NCBI GenBank assembly: GCA_958496175.1
Contig: OY292275.1
Coordinates: forward strand, 10,044,001 to 10,108,000
Reading direction: 5' to 3'
From: Sisyra terminalis
Taxonomy: Eukaryota; Arthropoda; Insecta; Neuroptera; Sisyridae
DNA: 64,000 nucleotides
The position numbers were made by a program, and so were the translations under genes. Below the pieces are notes generated by a model, which saw nothing but the letters and a program-made list of their open reading frames with translations, was not told the DNA's origin and did no database searches. Numbering within the stretch: the first letter of the stretch is position 1; every line of letters begins with the position of its first letter. Shown here piece by piece: positions 1-11,790 of the stretch.

Positions 1-295
1 ATCGAAAATTTATAAGAGACCTTTTTTGTAGAGCGTTTAATTTTACGTCAGAATAATTTGACCTTAAATCTTTTCATCCATTAGTTTCTGAGAAAAAAAA
101 AACAAAAGTCAAAAGTCAAAAGTCAAATAATCCCATGTTATTTATATGGTAAAAGTAACATGATTCCGGCACGGTTTAATCAAGAAATTAAGAGCTTAAT
201 TGTATTGAATAATTTTTTTATATCTAAACTAAAAATTCAGAGGGCGATCGCTGTAAAAAAAATCAATTTGGGAAATAACGGACACCCTAATGTAC
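1..295. mobile_element. Right-hand terminal inverted repeat arm of a ~1.07-kb foldback element
   Basis: This arm is closely similar to the right arm (about 31960-32266) of the complete copy at 31198-32266, and in inverted orientation to that copy's left arm. It ends with GGACACCCTAATGTACA, as the other copy does. The body and left arm would lie before the window. A short open frame inside it is a chance opening, because it is not conserved between copies. No transposase is seen, so the family is non-autonomous. Confidence 0.85.
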
Positions 296-2617
296 AGAGG
301 CGGCAATTACACATACAGTTTGCCAGTGTTGAAGATTCGACATACTTCTGGTTTCAATTTTTATTTATCATATAAGATAATGGCCAGGAAATAAAAAATT
401 AAATAAATTAGATACTTTTGATCATCCAGTCTATTATACAATAAATGCGAGGAAAAGAAGAAATAAGAACAAAAGTATTTCACCTTTGTTACTGAGGAAT
501 ATCCTTTGTTCAATTGAACTATGAATCAAAGAAAATGTACGAGTATATGATGGCTACTATTAAAATTTTGGCTAAAATTTTATTGCTAAAATAGTTTGCT
601 ATTCTTAATAGGGTAAATAAAAACATTTATATTGGTGAATAATTAATCTTCCCTTGCCTCCATGGACAAGCCACCACTGGTTTGTAACGATGCATTTTGT
701 AAATTATAGTGTCCATTAAAATTTTCATATCCTTGACAAAACGTTCAAAGTCCTGTCGACTGTTCGTAAATAGTTTATTACTCCACTGCATTATTAGGTA
801 GCTCCTAAACTGCATCGTTTAATGCCAACGATAAATAATAATTCGTTTTATCGCTCTTTATATATATATATATTATAAAAACGAGATCCTAAAACGACAT
901 TTTGTTCTGCGCCCGTTATTCACACTGATTTTTTAATAATTTTTTATATACGAGGCGGTTATGACACGATTTCCCTGAATTGATATTTTATTGATTTCTC
1001 TATACTCAGGCCTGTAGTTACACAGTTTAGGGTCGCTTTTGGAACATAAATTTTCTTTTACATCCACTTTTCAAATAAGGATAATGAGCTATTGTTATAT
1101 AGCAAAATATTAAATATGATTAAATTTCGCCTGGATAGGTCGTAAAATATTTTTATATATTCTCTAATAAAAAAATAACATGTATAGGGTGTGCTCGTTG
1201 CTAAAACGATTAAATAAAAAATTTCAAATATTACTTAAGCTCTGAGCCATTAACTGATGTTTAAGTCTTTGTTGAAATTAATTTTTTTCGTCGTTACTTT
1301 AAGAATAATTCGGAATTTTTACTATAGTGTAGAAGTAATTATCTTTCATTTCTTTTTATTGCTTCATAAAATTCCAGCCGTTAAAGTTTTAAGAAAACAT
1401 TAACGAACATGCAATCCATAGAAAAAAATTTCATTGATTTTTAAAGACCTTCCAATAATGAAGACGTCTTAATTAATTTATTTAACAATATATATAAATT
1501 TTTGAAAAATTATTAGGTGTTGGATTCCGGTTATTATGTGTATAAGTGCATATGTAGGACACAGTGTACAATTATACACAAATGTTGATTGAAATTAATT
1601 GGATGACGATTCACTTAATTTTCGAGGAGTATAAACGCTGAAGGGTTGGAATCGGCAAATATTATCTTAATCTCCAAGTTTACATACCAATATTAGGTTA
1701 ATATTTGGTCTCATTCTATTTTAGATGAAGAAAAAGAAAAGGGAGAGAATGATTTTAAAAAATAAAATTGATACATAAACTTATATACTTCTCAACAACA
1801 AAAAAATAAAATTTGTATACTTTTATACTATTGATTTATCAGTTCTAGATAAATTTATTATATTAAATTTTGGAAAAACAGACATAGAAGGGAGAAAATT
1901 GTAAAAATAAAATAATATGTAAGTAGTATAATTATAGCTTTATGCTAAAGAAACATGTATTGTTTGGGAACAATTAATAAACTTCTTAATTATTAGTAAA
2001 AGGCAAAAGATTTCAATAGGCAATAGATACCAAAAAACATTTTACTCTTAATTATAAATGTATCTTTTAGGTAGGAAATATAATTCTTCATTTTTTGAAC
2101 TTTCTTGTTAAAATTTGCTTCTGTTTTGAAAAAAAAGAATCCTTCGATGAAGGTTTTTATGATCATGGAAACATTTTTCAAGCTTTCATAACAATGCAAA
2201 GCTCTCAAAGTTTACAAACATAATGGAATAAAAAAATCGTAATTTTTGCAACTACAACGATGTGCTAACAGCTTATAATAAAGTATATTTCTTAAGGGTC
2301 ATAACTCGAACTAATAAAGAGTAATTCATTAGTGAAACCTTGAGAAAATTTTCATTTACAGTTGGAAAAATCGAAAGCATAAAAACTTGGATAAAGCTTC
2401 TTCCTTTTTGTTTAAAATAATTATGGTTTAAGCTTGAACTTAAACGAATTATCTTTAGACATATTTGTCTCTATATAGTAATAATACAATGCAAATCGTT
2501 ACTCTTTGGCTTATTGCTTTAAGCATATGATATTTTTATAGATGATGCAATGTATTGGCCAATTTTGTAATCAATGTGATTGGTCATATATTGTAGAAGA
2601 ATAATCTTGAAGTGTTT
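296..2617. other. AT-rich non-coding stretch, nothing recognised
   Basis: Very AT-rich DNA with homopolymer runs and a short TA repeat near 860-876. A 62-codon minus-strand frame at 627-815 lies in a slightly less AT-rich patch, but it has no recognisable motif and no convincing splice context. I do not call it a gene. Confidence 0.6.
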
Positions 2618-2625
2618 CTCTACAT

Positions 2626-2854
2626 CATGGGTCGGCAACCTTTTGTTGTAAAAGGGCCAAATATTTTTCATGGGGATCAGTGCGGGCCGCATTTGCAGTA
2701 GGTATATCTGCAATATTTATGTACAAATATTTTAATTTTAAAAATAAAACGCTATGTGTCCGTCATGTGCGTTGTGGTGAGTATCTTGCGGCCCGCACCA
2801 AGATGTCTCGTTGGTCGCATGCGGCCCGCTGGCCGCAGGTTGCCAAAATCCAAA
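2626..2854 (-). mobile_element. Decayed hAT-type MITE (same family as 7883-8202)
   Basis: It begins CATGGGTCGGCAACC and shares with the element at 7883-8202 the blocks around AAAAGGGCCAAATATTTTTCA, GTGCGG(G)CCGC and GCGGCCCGCACCAAGATG, in the opposite orientation. The far end keeps GGTTGCC but has lost the terminal ACCCATG, and no 8-bp duplication can be read. The copy is also missing an internal segment present in its sister. It is clearly more GC-rich than its surroundings. Confidence 0.85.
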
Positions 2855-2970
2855 GTTTTTTTTCAAAAATGTGTCATTTTGTCTAAAAGTTTTCTGAAAG
2901 CAGTTATGAAAATTACTACTGAACTTTTTTTACTATAAACTTAATCATATCGATCTATTTTTATGGGTTA

Positions 2971-4339
2971 CTAGCTGATTCCCGCGACTTCGCCTGCGTA
3001 ACGTAGTTGTAGAACATACCTTGATAATTAAATTTGAAATTTCGATTGTTTATTAGACGTTATGCCGTACAAACTTTGCCACCATTTTTCACTCTTTTAG
3101 AGGAGGAATTATGAAAAAAAAACCCTTTCTTATTATATATCTGCATCGTATAAGAAAAGATTTCCTAAATTTCATCGACACAAATATGCATTTATATTGT
3201 AAAATACAAAGTAAAACGAAAAAAAATATGACCATTATTTTGATTATAATGACTTAAAAGCAATTCGATATCGCACATTTTGACGTTGTACATACAAAAT
3301 TGTTGGAAATAGATAGAAAGCGTGGAAGGAAATTCGAATATTTTATTTATTTTCAATAACAATAATTGATTTTCAAATTTTTCTAAATACCAAGGAAAAA
3401 TTAATTTGGAAGATTTTATATTTTGATTGATAATGAAATATATGACAAAAAATTGCGCCCTTAATGTTAAATAATTGCTTCAGGTCACAGTCATTGGTTC
3501 ATAAAAATTAGATTTTAAAAAAAATTGATTATTGAAAAACAAACAAAAATTAAAAACTTCCTCTTTGGTATCTGGTATAAGTACCTACTACCTGAACTTT
3601 CATACTAATTAAGTGAAATGACGTTATTTAAAATGCTGTAGTTAAAATTATATAACAAAAACAGAAACTTATTATTAATTAATTATTTATTTATTAATTA
3701 CTCTTAGTAAATTCAAAATTTCGTTTGTTGATTAACTCTACAATTTCTCAAAGAAACTTAATCACCCCAATTCACTCTTTTAGGGTATAAATTATCAAAA
3801 AAATCTTTTCACATGCCTACTTCTTATAAGGAATATACCTAATATTAAAATTTCATCTGGCAGAGGAAATATATAATTACACGATTTTATGTATGCACGG
3901 TTTTAAAAACGTATTTACTTTAAGCTTTATTAATATAATTATTTTTTTACTACTACTGTTACTTTTTTCGTTAATATTTCCGAATTGAGCAACCCTAAGG
4001 ATTTATTTTCAACAATTTTGTAAAAAAAAAAAATAAAAAAAAGGTTACTTTGGTATTCGAACCCACGTCTCTTCTATTGTAAGCATTAGAATATCAGAGA
4101 CGTAAGCGAATGTGCTATGAACGTTATTTATTAAGTGTTTATTATATATAAAAACATTTATATTTCAAAAGAAAAGAGCTGTTTTAAGGGTTTTTCCGGC
4201 AATTATTATAATTTTTCTTGCCGTAATAACCATCCTTGAGTTCCAACGAACATTTTTAAAAAAAATGGCCAAATTGGTCCAGGCGTTGTTGAGTTATGCG
4301 TTTACTAACACATTTTGCGATTCATTTTTATATTATAGA
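2971..4339 (-). mobile_element. Non-autonomous Helitron-like element, 1.37 kb
   Basis: On the minus strand the element starts TCTATAATATAAAAATGAAT at 4339 and ends AATCAGCTAG at 2971. It is flanked by A on the 5' side and T on the 3' side, as expected for Helitron insertion between A and T. The 5' part contains the arthropod Helitron-type block ACAACGCCTGGACCAATTTG. A GAAGTCGC-type hairpin lies just before the 3' CTAG. The same 3' end (GACGAAGTCG...CAGCTAG) closes the Helitron at 25317. Two internal blocks (near 3041 and 3718) are diverged duplicates of each other. No Rep/helicase coding is seen. Confidence 0.82.
4020..4130 (-). other. tRNA-like (Pol III promoter-like) segment inside a Helitron
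   Basis: On the minus strand there is an A-box-like TAGCACATTCG (4117-4107), then a perfect B-box core GGGTTCGAATACC (4064-4052). A long T-rich run (4043-4022) follows and could terminate Pol III. The A-to-B spacing is 42 nt. No full cloverleaf with paired acceptor and anticodon stems can be drawn by eye, so this is a tRNA pseudogene or tRNA-derived SINE head carried by the Helitron, not a working tRNA. Confidence 0.5.
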
Positions 4340-5149
4340 TATATTAAGGACAAAATTTCATTGCAAATATTAAATTGTTATACTTTCAAAAATTTAAAAC
4401 TTTAAGAATTTGATGCATAAGTTTTAATAATAATTAGGACGCCCAATGCATTTTGTGGTTTAAATATTAAACGCAAAACATTGACCTTATATTCCATTTC
4501 TTCTCTTAAACGATTTTAAATTTTAATTTGTCTACATTGCCAATTGTCGGAAGGTAATTAAACGGAAATTGTTATTGTGTTTTGAATATCATTTGCAAAT
4601 CCATTTGAATGCATGTTTTGTCTTAACAATAGCCAGTAATAATCGTTTTCGTAAGTTCATTCAATTGTCGAATACCTGACTCATTAACAAATATCCATTA
4701 TAGTTCACCTTTATTGTTATAATCCCAATATAATTCCATTTGTGTGGCATATTGGTTTATTTTCGATGAAAGAATGTTTTAAGATATTCGGTTGTAAAAT
4801 ATAATGTTTTTGTATTTCTTTTTTTTTTTTGATACATTTAACATGATTTTGTCGATGTTAAACAAAACGTGAATGAGTTCAATTTGTGAATATTACGCCT
4901 TCAACTCGTCCATCTCTTGTAGGGGTCTGACTAGTATGAAATATCAATACGACATGAATACTAAAGTAGAGTTGCAAGTTGTCTTTTTATTATGCATAAG
5001 TGCAATATCGTGTCAATCTTTCTCTATGCACATTCTAAACAGATCAATGTTTCGAATAAAAACTTTTCGAAAACTTAGCTCAACTCGTTTGAAAAGCGTT
5101 GAAAAATAGTTTTGCTTATGCAACTTTTGAGGATTTGAATAAATTGAGA
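4340..5149. other. AT-rich non-coding stretch
   Basis: No recognisable gene, repeat end or RNA feature. A 78-codon plus-strand frame (4873-5109) has no motif or splice context and is rejected. Confidence 0.5.
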
Positions 5150-5870
5150 AACGTTTTATAAATTGGCGTTGAATTGATTAAACGGCTGAGTCACTGTTGT
5201 GAGACAAAGAAGCAGATTCGTCCCGAAGAAATGAATTCGAGGGTGAGGCTGCGGTAACGATATCTCATTCACTTTTTGCTCCTCATCCAGATCCATTTAC
5301 ATTGTTTGCTTTTTTTTCCATTCACATAATCGAAAACCGTGTTCTGTTTATATTTATAACAAAGGATCAACAAATCAATTGGGAATCAACTGGACTTCAT
5401 TCCCCAGTGACCCTCGCCACTCGAATGTTTTTGTGTGGTCAGCCACATTCCACACTTCCTTTCCGACATATCATCCGAGACATTTGGCTTGTTTTTCCCT
5501 CCGTTAATTCATCGACACGAGAAGTGAATTCGTGTGGGACCATTTTACTTGTACGAATAATTATTACAATCGTCACGATTAATTTGCATTCGTTTGATAT
5601 TCAGAATATGGTCGGAATTATCGAGGCATCATTGCTATCCTATCGGTTTCTTTGAACCATACGGCGCTAAAAATGTCCGTGAAACATGGAAATTGAAATG
5701 TGTGTGTAGGTAAATGGGATCTTTATTCAAATATTCAGTGATGTTTGTATCGAATCGACAAGGGATTGTCGATGATACGTGATTGATTTCTTTGAAAATG
5801 ATACGCTCGTCAATAATAAAACAGACTCGTTTTTCACATTTGGAAAAATCGTCACATGCATGCCATGCAT
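5150..5870. other. Less AT-rich, repeat-free block (possible conserved regulatory DNA)
   Basis: Base composition is visibly more balanced than the flanks, and no repeat copy occurs elsewhere in the window. It contains the longest open frame in the window (117 codons, 5302-5655, plus strand). The translation shows no signal peptide, domain or coding-like pattern that I recognise, and no convincing splice sites bound it. A cis-regulatory block is an inference from composition only. It could also be an unrecognised exon. Confidence 0.3.
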
Positions 5871-6343
5871 GCTGATTTTAACTGCATTTCAATTTTATGC
5901 AGTCGACTAAAGCGAATATTTAATGTTATCTCGTCAAAAAAAATGGTTTGGTTCGCAATCGTTATTATTTTGCTCGAAATACAAATATTTCTGCGCAGAG
6001 ATATATGCCTTGTAAATAAAATAAGACATATTGAGTCTCAACTCTTTTCGACACTTTGACAGCACGCAAATATATTTCAATGTATCGCAAATATTCACTT
6101 GTCAATTTAAAAAAGTATGTTTCAATATTTAATACTGAATCGAAATCTAATTTATCATTTTCTTCATTTCTTACTTATGATTTAAACCTATTTACCTACC
6201 TCTAATAGCCTTCATGATCTATATAAAGGCTACGAATTTTAGATTTGGAAATATTTCAATTTGCAAAGTTTTATGCCTCTAATTATTAGTTAAACCTTAA
6301 ACTACAATAACTGCACCTTTTATGAAGATAATATAAGTACATA

Positions 6344-7335
6344 AGGTATAGTCACCAAATTTCGTCCCCAAGTTTAATTTCGGCCCCTTGGGTACCTTTT
6401 TTTCTAAATAACGCCACTTAGTTTTTATAATTTGAATTTAAAGTTAGTTAAGTCAAACAATCATTTCAAATGTTTAGCGGTGAAATGTTGGCTCTGTGTC
6501 AAGATATTTAAAAAAATAAAAAACTTATCAAGGTAAGTTTTTGATTGAAATACTATCGATAATGTTTAAATGGTGATGTTCTTGAATTATTTAAACGAAA
6601 TTTTGCCAAAATTTCATGTTATCGCTTAAAATTAAATCGATTATATTTTCATTTAGGTTATGACATGCGTTTTTGGTTGAATACATGTTGTCAACACAAC
6701 TGGCAAATTCCAAATATCGTCCCCTTACATAAGTCTAATATCGCCCCGGGACGATATTGAGATTACTTCGTTATTCGGCAGTTGTATTTTTTCAACAATC
6801 ATTTTTTCAATAAAATATTTAGTGTGGAGAAACAGGAATCAGCACCATGATAAAATGGGAGAAAAGTGGATAGGATACACAAAATGTTTCCAATGGATGC
6901 ATGAGGATTGTGTTGAAAATCCAGGGCCTAACTTTATCTGTTCAATTTGCTTAGAGAATTAAAATTACTTAAAGTTTAAACTATAGGTACATCAATGATT
7001 AATAAGTCTAATTAGATATTGTTATTATTATGATTATACTAATAATTATTTATTGTTAAAAATATAGTTTATGTTTATATAAGTCCTGATTATTGTGATC
7101 TCAATATCGTCCCCGGGAAGTAATTAGGTGCCCAAAAAATTATTTTCAGAATGTCTACTTTTTTGTAAAGAATATTTTTGTTTAAATAATAAAGAATTCA
7201 ACAGATTTTTTTTTATTTAAAATAATACAGAAATGTTAAAACTAAACTTTGACGTTATATTTATTCCTTTAATCGCAACATTTTTTTCAAAATTTTTATT
7301 TTTCAAAAAAGGGACGTTATTTGGTGACTCTACCT
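6344..7335 (+). mobile_element. Deleted pogo/Tigger-like DNA transposon, 992 bp
   Basis: Terminal inverted repeats AGGTATAGTCACCAAAT (left) and, reverse-complemented from the right, AGGTAGAGTCACCAAAT are both flanked by TA, the target of Tc1/mariner/pogo elements. The interior keeps the 3' end of a pogo-type transposase frame (6819-6962). The motif ATATCGTCCCC or close variants recurs at about 6362, 6713, 6738 and 7105, next to each end and inside. These could be transposase-binding sites. A full element would be about 2 kb or more, so this is an internal deletion derivative. Confidence 0.75.
6819..6962 (+). pseudogene. C-terminal zinc-finger remnant of a pogo-like DDE transposase
   Basis: The frame runs to a TAA at 6960-6962 and includes KWIGYTKCFQWMHEDCVENP, then FICSICLEN. 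This matches the PHD-like Cys/His finger at the C-terminus of many insect pogo/jerky-type DDE transposases (W-I-x-C/Y-x-x-C, H-E-D-C, C-x-x-C). One expected Cys is Tyr (GYTKC), and the upstream Cys pair is not recognisable. The catalytic DDE core is missing, deleted with the body of the element. It is a relic and encodes no working enzyme. Zinc-finger identity is fairly sure; the exact family is less so. Confidence 0.7.
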
Positions 7336-7882
7336 TATAACAAATTTTACAATATTTCAAGTTAATGCCATTTTTTTCAATATATTCCTATTTTTTTTTT
7401 TTAATATGAATTCATCATTTTACAATCTGCTTAGAAAACAAAGTAATGAGTAAAACAAATTTTAGTGGTACCAAAGGAAAAGAACAGGAAAAGAAAAATA
7501 ACAAAAATGTACAAAAATGTAAATAATAAATTAAATTAATTATTTGACAACGTCGTTCAATTCCAGACACCGTCCTGGTTTATGTCTTGGTATTCCTCCC
7601 TCACCTCTTTCTGGGGATAATTCCAGTAGATCCACAGGCCATGTTCTTTTTAATCTTCATTGTATCAGCCATTGTTTAAATAGTTCCAGAATTAGTTTAC
7701 TTTTCATGCTGATCGTATCGTTCCTTATGTTTTATGCTTTGTTCTTAATTACGTCTTTTATAAAAGGCATATTTAGGTCGTCATGCAATATTTGGTTTCT
7801 AACATACCAAGGTGTCATAATTATGGATTGTAAGGTTTTCGATTTTGATCTTCGAATGATGTTGGTATTTGATACTTTAGTG
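7336..7882. other. AT-rich spacer
   Basis: No gene recognised. The plus-strand open frame that starts at 7544 runs through the left end of the hAT MITE and is a chance opening. Confidence 0.5.
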
Positions 7883-8202
7883 CATGGGTCGGCAACCTAC
7901 GGCCTACGGGCCGCATGCGGCCCACGTGACATCTTGGTGCGGCCCGCAAGATTCTCGCCGCAACGCACATGACGAACGATATCATACACAATCGAGTGAA
8001 AGGAAGCGAGAAAAGGAGCGAAGGGATCTCATTGATTTTATTAACTACAATAAATTTCGTTAAAATATATACTTAGCGTTTTATTTTTAAAACTAAAATA
8101 TTTGTACATAAATATTGTAGGTATACCTACTGGAAGTGCGGCCCGCACTGATCCCCATGAAAAATATTTGGCCCTTTTACAACAAAAGGTTGCCAACCCA
8201 TG
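7883..8202 (+). mobile_element. Intact hAT-type MITE, 320 bp, with 8-bp target duplication
   Basis: The element runs from CATGGGTCGGCAACC to its inverted match GGTTGCCAACCCATG. The exact 8-bp direct repeat CTTTAGTG flanks it at 7875-7882 and 8203-8210, which is diagnostic of hAT insertion. The interior is rich in GCGGCCCGC-type motifs near both ends and AT-rich in the middle. It has no coding capacity. The near-perfect duplication suggests a fairly young insertion. Confidence 0.93.
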
Positions 8203-8210
8203 CTTTAGTG

Positions 8211-8869
8211 CATCTCCAAAGTTCTAGCTCATATGTCCAAATCGACTTTACGATTGTTATATAAAACTTTGATTCTATTAAAAGACTAGATCCTCTTTTT
8301 AGAAGCTATTATCTATATTTTTTTAATTTTGGCATCTATTTGTATTTTTATGGCTTCTATGTGGCGTTTTTACGTAGGTATTTTGTCCAATATAATACAC
8401 AAATTTTACTGAAAAGTAATTTTTGGGGGGAAGTGTGATTGAAATCATGTTGAGACCAAATCTATTAATAAACTAAAAAGTTAGCTTCTACATACATTTT
8501 GGGGAGTTGACTAATAAGTTTCACTTCCACGAACGTACTAGTTACATAAAAATATTTTCAACCCTTATGTTACTATCTAAAATTTTGTTAAGTGGTTACT
8601 ACCCGGACACTTGATATTCAATTCGATTCTCTTACACAATTAAGCTTGGTAAATGAATTACAGAATCTAAGAATTACATTTATGGCCAGCTGAAACCCTC
8701 AATTTCGGCTTCGTGGCATATTTATACGTTTACAATTTTTAATGAGAAATAGCCCACATTTTTAAAGCACGATTACAATATTATGAAGAAGCTTATATTG
8801 TATAAACAATTAGTTATAACAGAAAAAGGTTGTGACCATTTTATATTGATGGTTAAAACCTTACCAATA
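8211..8869. other. AT-rich non-coding stretch
   Basis: No recognisable feature on either strand. Confidence 0.5.
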
Positions 8870-9042
8870 ATATCCCACAATTTTTTTTCCATTCAAAGTT
8901 TATATGTAAGGAATGGCAAAAAGGACTTCTTTAGTAAGTGGAGTAGTGACTTTTAACTAATAACTATATTTCATCCAAATCGGTTCAGGCATTCTTGAGT
9001 TGAATAAAAAGCAGTAGGTATAACTAGAATTTTATATTTAGA
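8870..9042 (-). mobile_element. Helitron-like 5' end fragment
   Basis: Read on the minus strand, the segment starts near TCTAAATATAAAATTCTAG and continues with ACTCAAGAATGCCTGAACCG then ATTTGGATGAAAT. This is the 'open with a T-rich start, then Cys-tRNA-free ...GCCTGAACCGATTTGG' block typical of arthropod Helitron 5' ends and parallels the start of the copy at 4339. No 3' CTAG end could be placed, so the copy is truncated or too diverged to bound. Confidence 0.5.
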
Positions 9043-9191
9043 TATGTATGTATACTTCACATAGACCAGATTTTCTTGGTGTCTCCTTGGAATCATCAAT
9101 CCTCCTCCATACTTGGAATGGAATCTTCAAACAATGCAATCTGCATCGTAATATTGAGTTTATGAAATACGTAACTAACACTTGGTTATTA

Positions 9192-9355
9192 TCAAGGTTT
9201 GTAAATTGCACAGGTTGCTCCATTAGAAAAAAAAATGACGTCATACGAAGAATTTTGAAATTGATCAGTCTGAAGATATGTACGAATTTCTTCTGGATAC
9301 GTCACGTATCCATCACGTAGCCACCATGAGTCTACCTGTGTATTTTATAAACCTA
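9192..9355 (+). mobile_element. Short hAT-type MITE (family shared with 51211-51364)
   Basis: Terminal inverted repeats CAAGGTTTGTAAATTGCACA and (right, reverse-complemented) TAGGTTTATAAAATACACAG enclose about 165 bp. It contains the palindrome ATGACGTCAT. The copy at 51211-51364 matches along its length on the opposite strand and has an exact 8-bp duplication. Here the flanks are GGTTATTA and GATTATTA, one mismatch apart. Short frames on both strands are chance openings. Confidence 0.78.
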
Positions 9356-11790
9356 GGATTATTATCCTGTCTTATGCTTAGATAATATTGATACTTTAAT
9401 GGTTTCACCTAACAAGTAGTGTTTATTACTCAAAAAAGTTTAAGTTTTAATGGCGAAGAAGTATTGTCTAGAAGAATTCACGTAATTCTTTTCAAAGCCT
9501 CGGGAAATTAGTTAGTTGACATACTACCCATGTTCAGTTTCAATTTGGAGTTCATATATAATAGTACTAGTAGATACTGTGACCCAAATACGATAAATTA
9601 AGAAAATTATTGTAAAATAAATGCCAATTGCTTATTTTATTCATCAAACTATCATATTTGCATGTTAGTATTGATTTTAATTAAAATTGAAGAATTATCA
9701 CCAAATAAATTTTATGGGTAAATATAATGCAGTTTATAATTTTATTTATTCAAACAGGGATGTGTTTTTATTATGTTTGTCGTTACAGCAATAATTGTAA
9801 AATATTTTGGGTAGTGGCATAATGGTTAATCGATACTTAAATTAAATAATATAAATAAAACATAATGTAACTCCCCTGTTCTCGTATTTTGTATGTTTTT
9901 CTCAATTTTCGCTTCTTTGTACATCAATACACAACTAATAGTCATTATGAATAAAATTGTTCGATTTCTGGAGCAATAGTTGGTTATTTTACTAACAATA
10001 ATCTTTATTTTTTTTCAATATTTTCAAATGTTGTTATATTTTATTATAGCATTCATACCAATATAGGAAACATTATTGTATTTAATTTAGACTACTAGTT
10101 CATTAATTATATTCACCTGCTTATTTTTAATTCTTACGTTCAAATAATTTTTACGATCTTTAAACTTTAGGGATGCTTTGGTATTCGAATAGTAACTTTT
10201 AAATCACATTAAGATGGACATTAATAAAAATAATTTTATTATAAAATTTATTCAATGATACATGAATTTTTTCAAAAAATTACAGTGAAAACGGATAACA
10301 CGGAGAAGAAAATTAGAAAATGGGCACCCGGGTGCCCGGGTTTTAAAATACGGACTTTACAAAATTTGTTCAACAAAAACTTTTCCTAATTCTCTATACA
10401 TTTTCCAACCATAAAACTTAAACATTCGGTTTTATTTCAATGTCACTGTGAAAATTTCTTGTTAGTCCCACAATAAATTATGGAATAGACCAACTTGGTG
10501 ACAGTTTGAATATATGAATAGTTAAGAATATTCTGATTTTGATGAAACTCTTGGAGGGGATTGATGTGAATATTTGCCGTATGTACACATCCTCTTAACA
10601 AGGAGGGTGGCTTTATTAATTACATGGGTCGCACACTAATGAATCTCATCATCAACGACGTCCCCGTCTAACAAGCAGACCAACCACTTAATTCACTTTC
10701 TACTTCCTTGAAAATTATTTCAGTTTCAGGCACATAATATTGAAATTCGCTAAATTAATTAAAATCAATCATAACTTCGAAACCTCAAAACTCAACGAAA
10801 ACTTAAAGAAAATTTCACATAAATATCCATTAATACTGAAGGTTATATCAACAAGATAATGATTAAGAAATAAAACTTTTTCGATGTTGAAATGATTATA
10901 GTATTTTGATAAGTGAATTAGTCCTCAGGATAAAAATTGAGTTTTAAATTAATATTATTGGATGATGGGTATTTAAATTGGAAATTAAATCTCTGTTTAG
11001 TTTGAAAAAAAAAGATTATGTGTGTATACCTTCTTGTCTAATAACCATAAACTCCTCTCGATGTTCTTATATTAGTTGGAATATGGTTCTCGTATGCAAA
11101 GTAGACAATCAGAAATTATGTGTTCAATAAACAAACAACTTTTTAATAAATATAACATACGATGGAAGTGATATAAACATATGAGAAATATTCGATAGAA
11201 CAACTTGTTTAGTGCCTAGCAGCGCGTCTGGATTACGTTTTTATTATGTAAATTGTTACAACTTTATTACATTCAGATATCTGTAACATAAATATACATA
11301 ATAGTCGCATGGCAGTTACAACGGGTGCTTATACAGAGGTATTATCTATGCATTTTTAAGACGTTGAGATATTTTAATTTTCTCATATTTAATAATAAAA
11401 CTTAATTTATTATAAATAATGGCATAATCAAGTCGAGAATCTTAAATGCATTTGTTAATTATTTACGTGCTAGAACGCTAATTATTGTGTTAATATTTAA
11501 TTTAGGCCTGAGGGTGGTATTTGTTGATACGTTTTCTAATTTCCTAGCTTAATTACCGGTATATCATAAAGCTGAAATTGTTTTTTTTTTAAATGAAAAC
11601 TTGATTAACTTAATGCATAAAAACAATCAAATAAATTTTTCATTCAAAGTGATTATACCTAAGTCTTAGACCTAAAGATCGTAAAAACATTTATATGCAA
11701 CAAGTAAAGTTTAAAAAGATAAATTAAGTCGAAATATTATCAAGGATCCATCATATTGCTCAAATTCTCGGTTATACATGGAAAGAATTA
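9356..11790. other. AT-rich non-coding stretch with one GC-rich palindrome
   Basis: No gene is recognised. The only standout is the 16-bp perfect palindrome GGGCACCCGGGTGCCC at 10322-10337 in otherwise about 75% AT sequence. Confidence 0.5.
10322..10337. repeat. Perfect 16-bp GC-only-core palindrome
   Basis: GGGCACCCGGGTGCCC is its own reverse complement and is followed by another GGG. A GC-rich perfect palindrome of this length is unexpected by chance in this composition. It could be a protein-binding site or the tip of an old hairpin element. No longer flanking inverted repeat is visible. Confidence 0.85.

Noticed and set aside
5302..5655. 117-codon plus-strand open frame, the longest in the window
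   Set aside because: No recognisable domain, signal peptide or splice context. It lies in a balanced-composition block where long frames arise more easily.
9255..9300. CTGAAGA near a folded region in the hAT MITE, possible hammerhead
   Set aside because: No GAAA at the required place and no helix II hairpin. The sister copy at 51.3 kb lacks them too.
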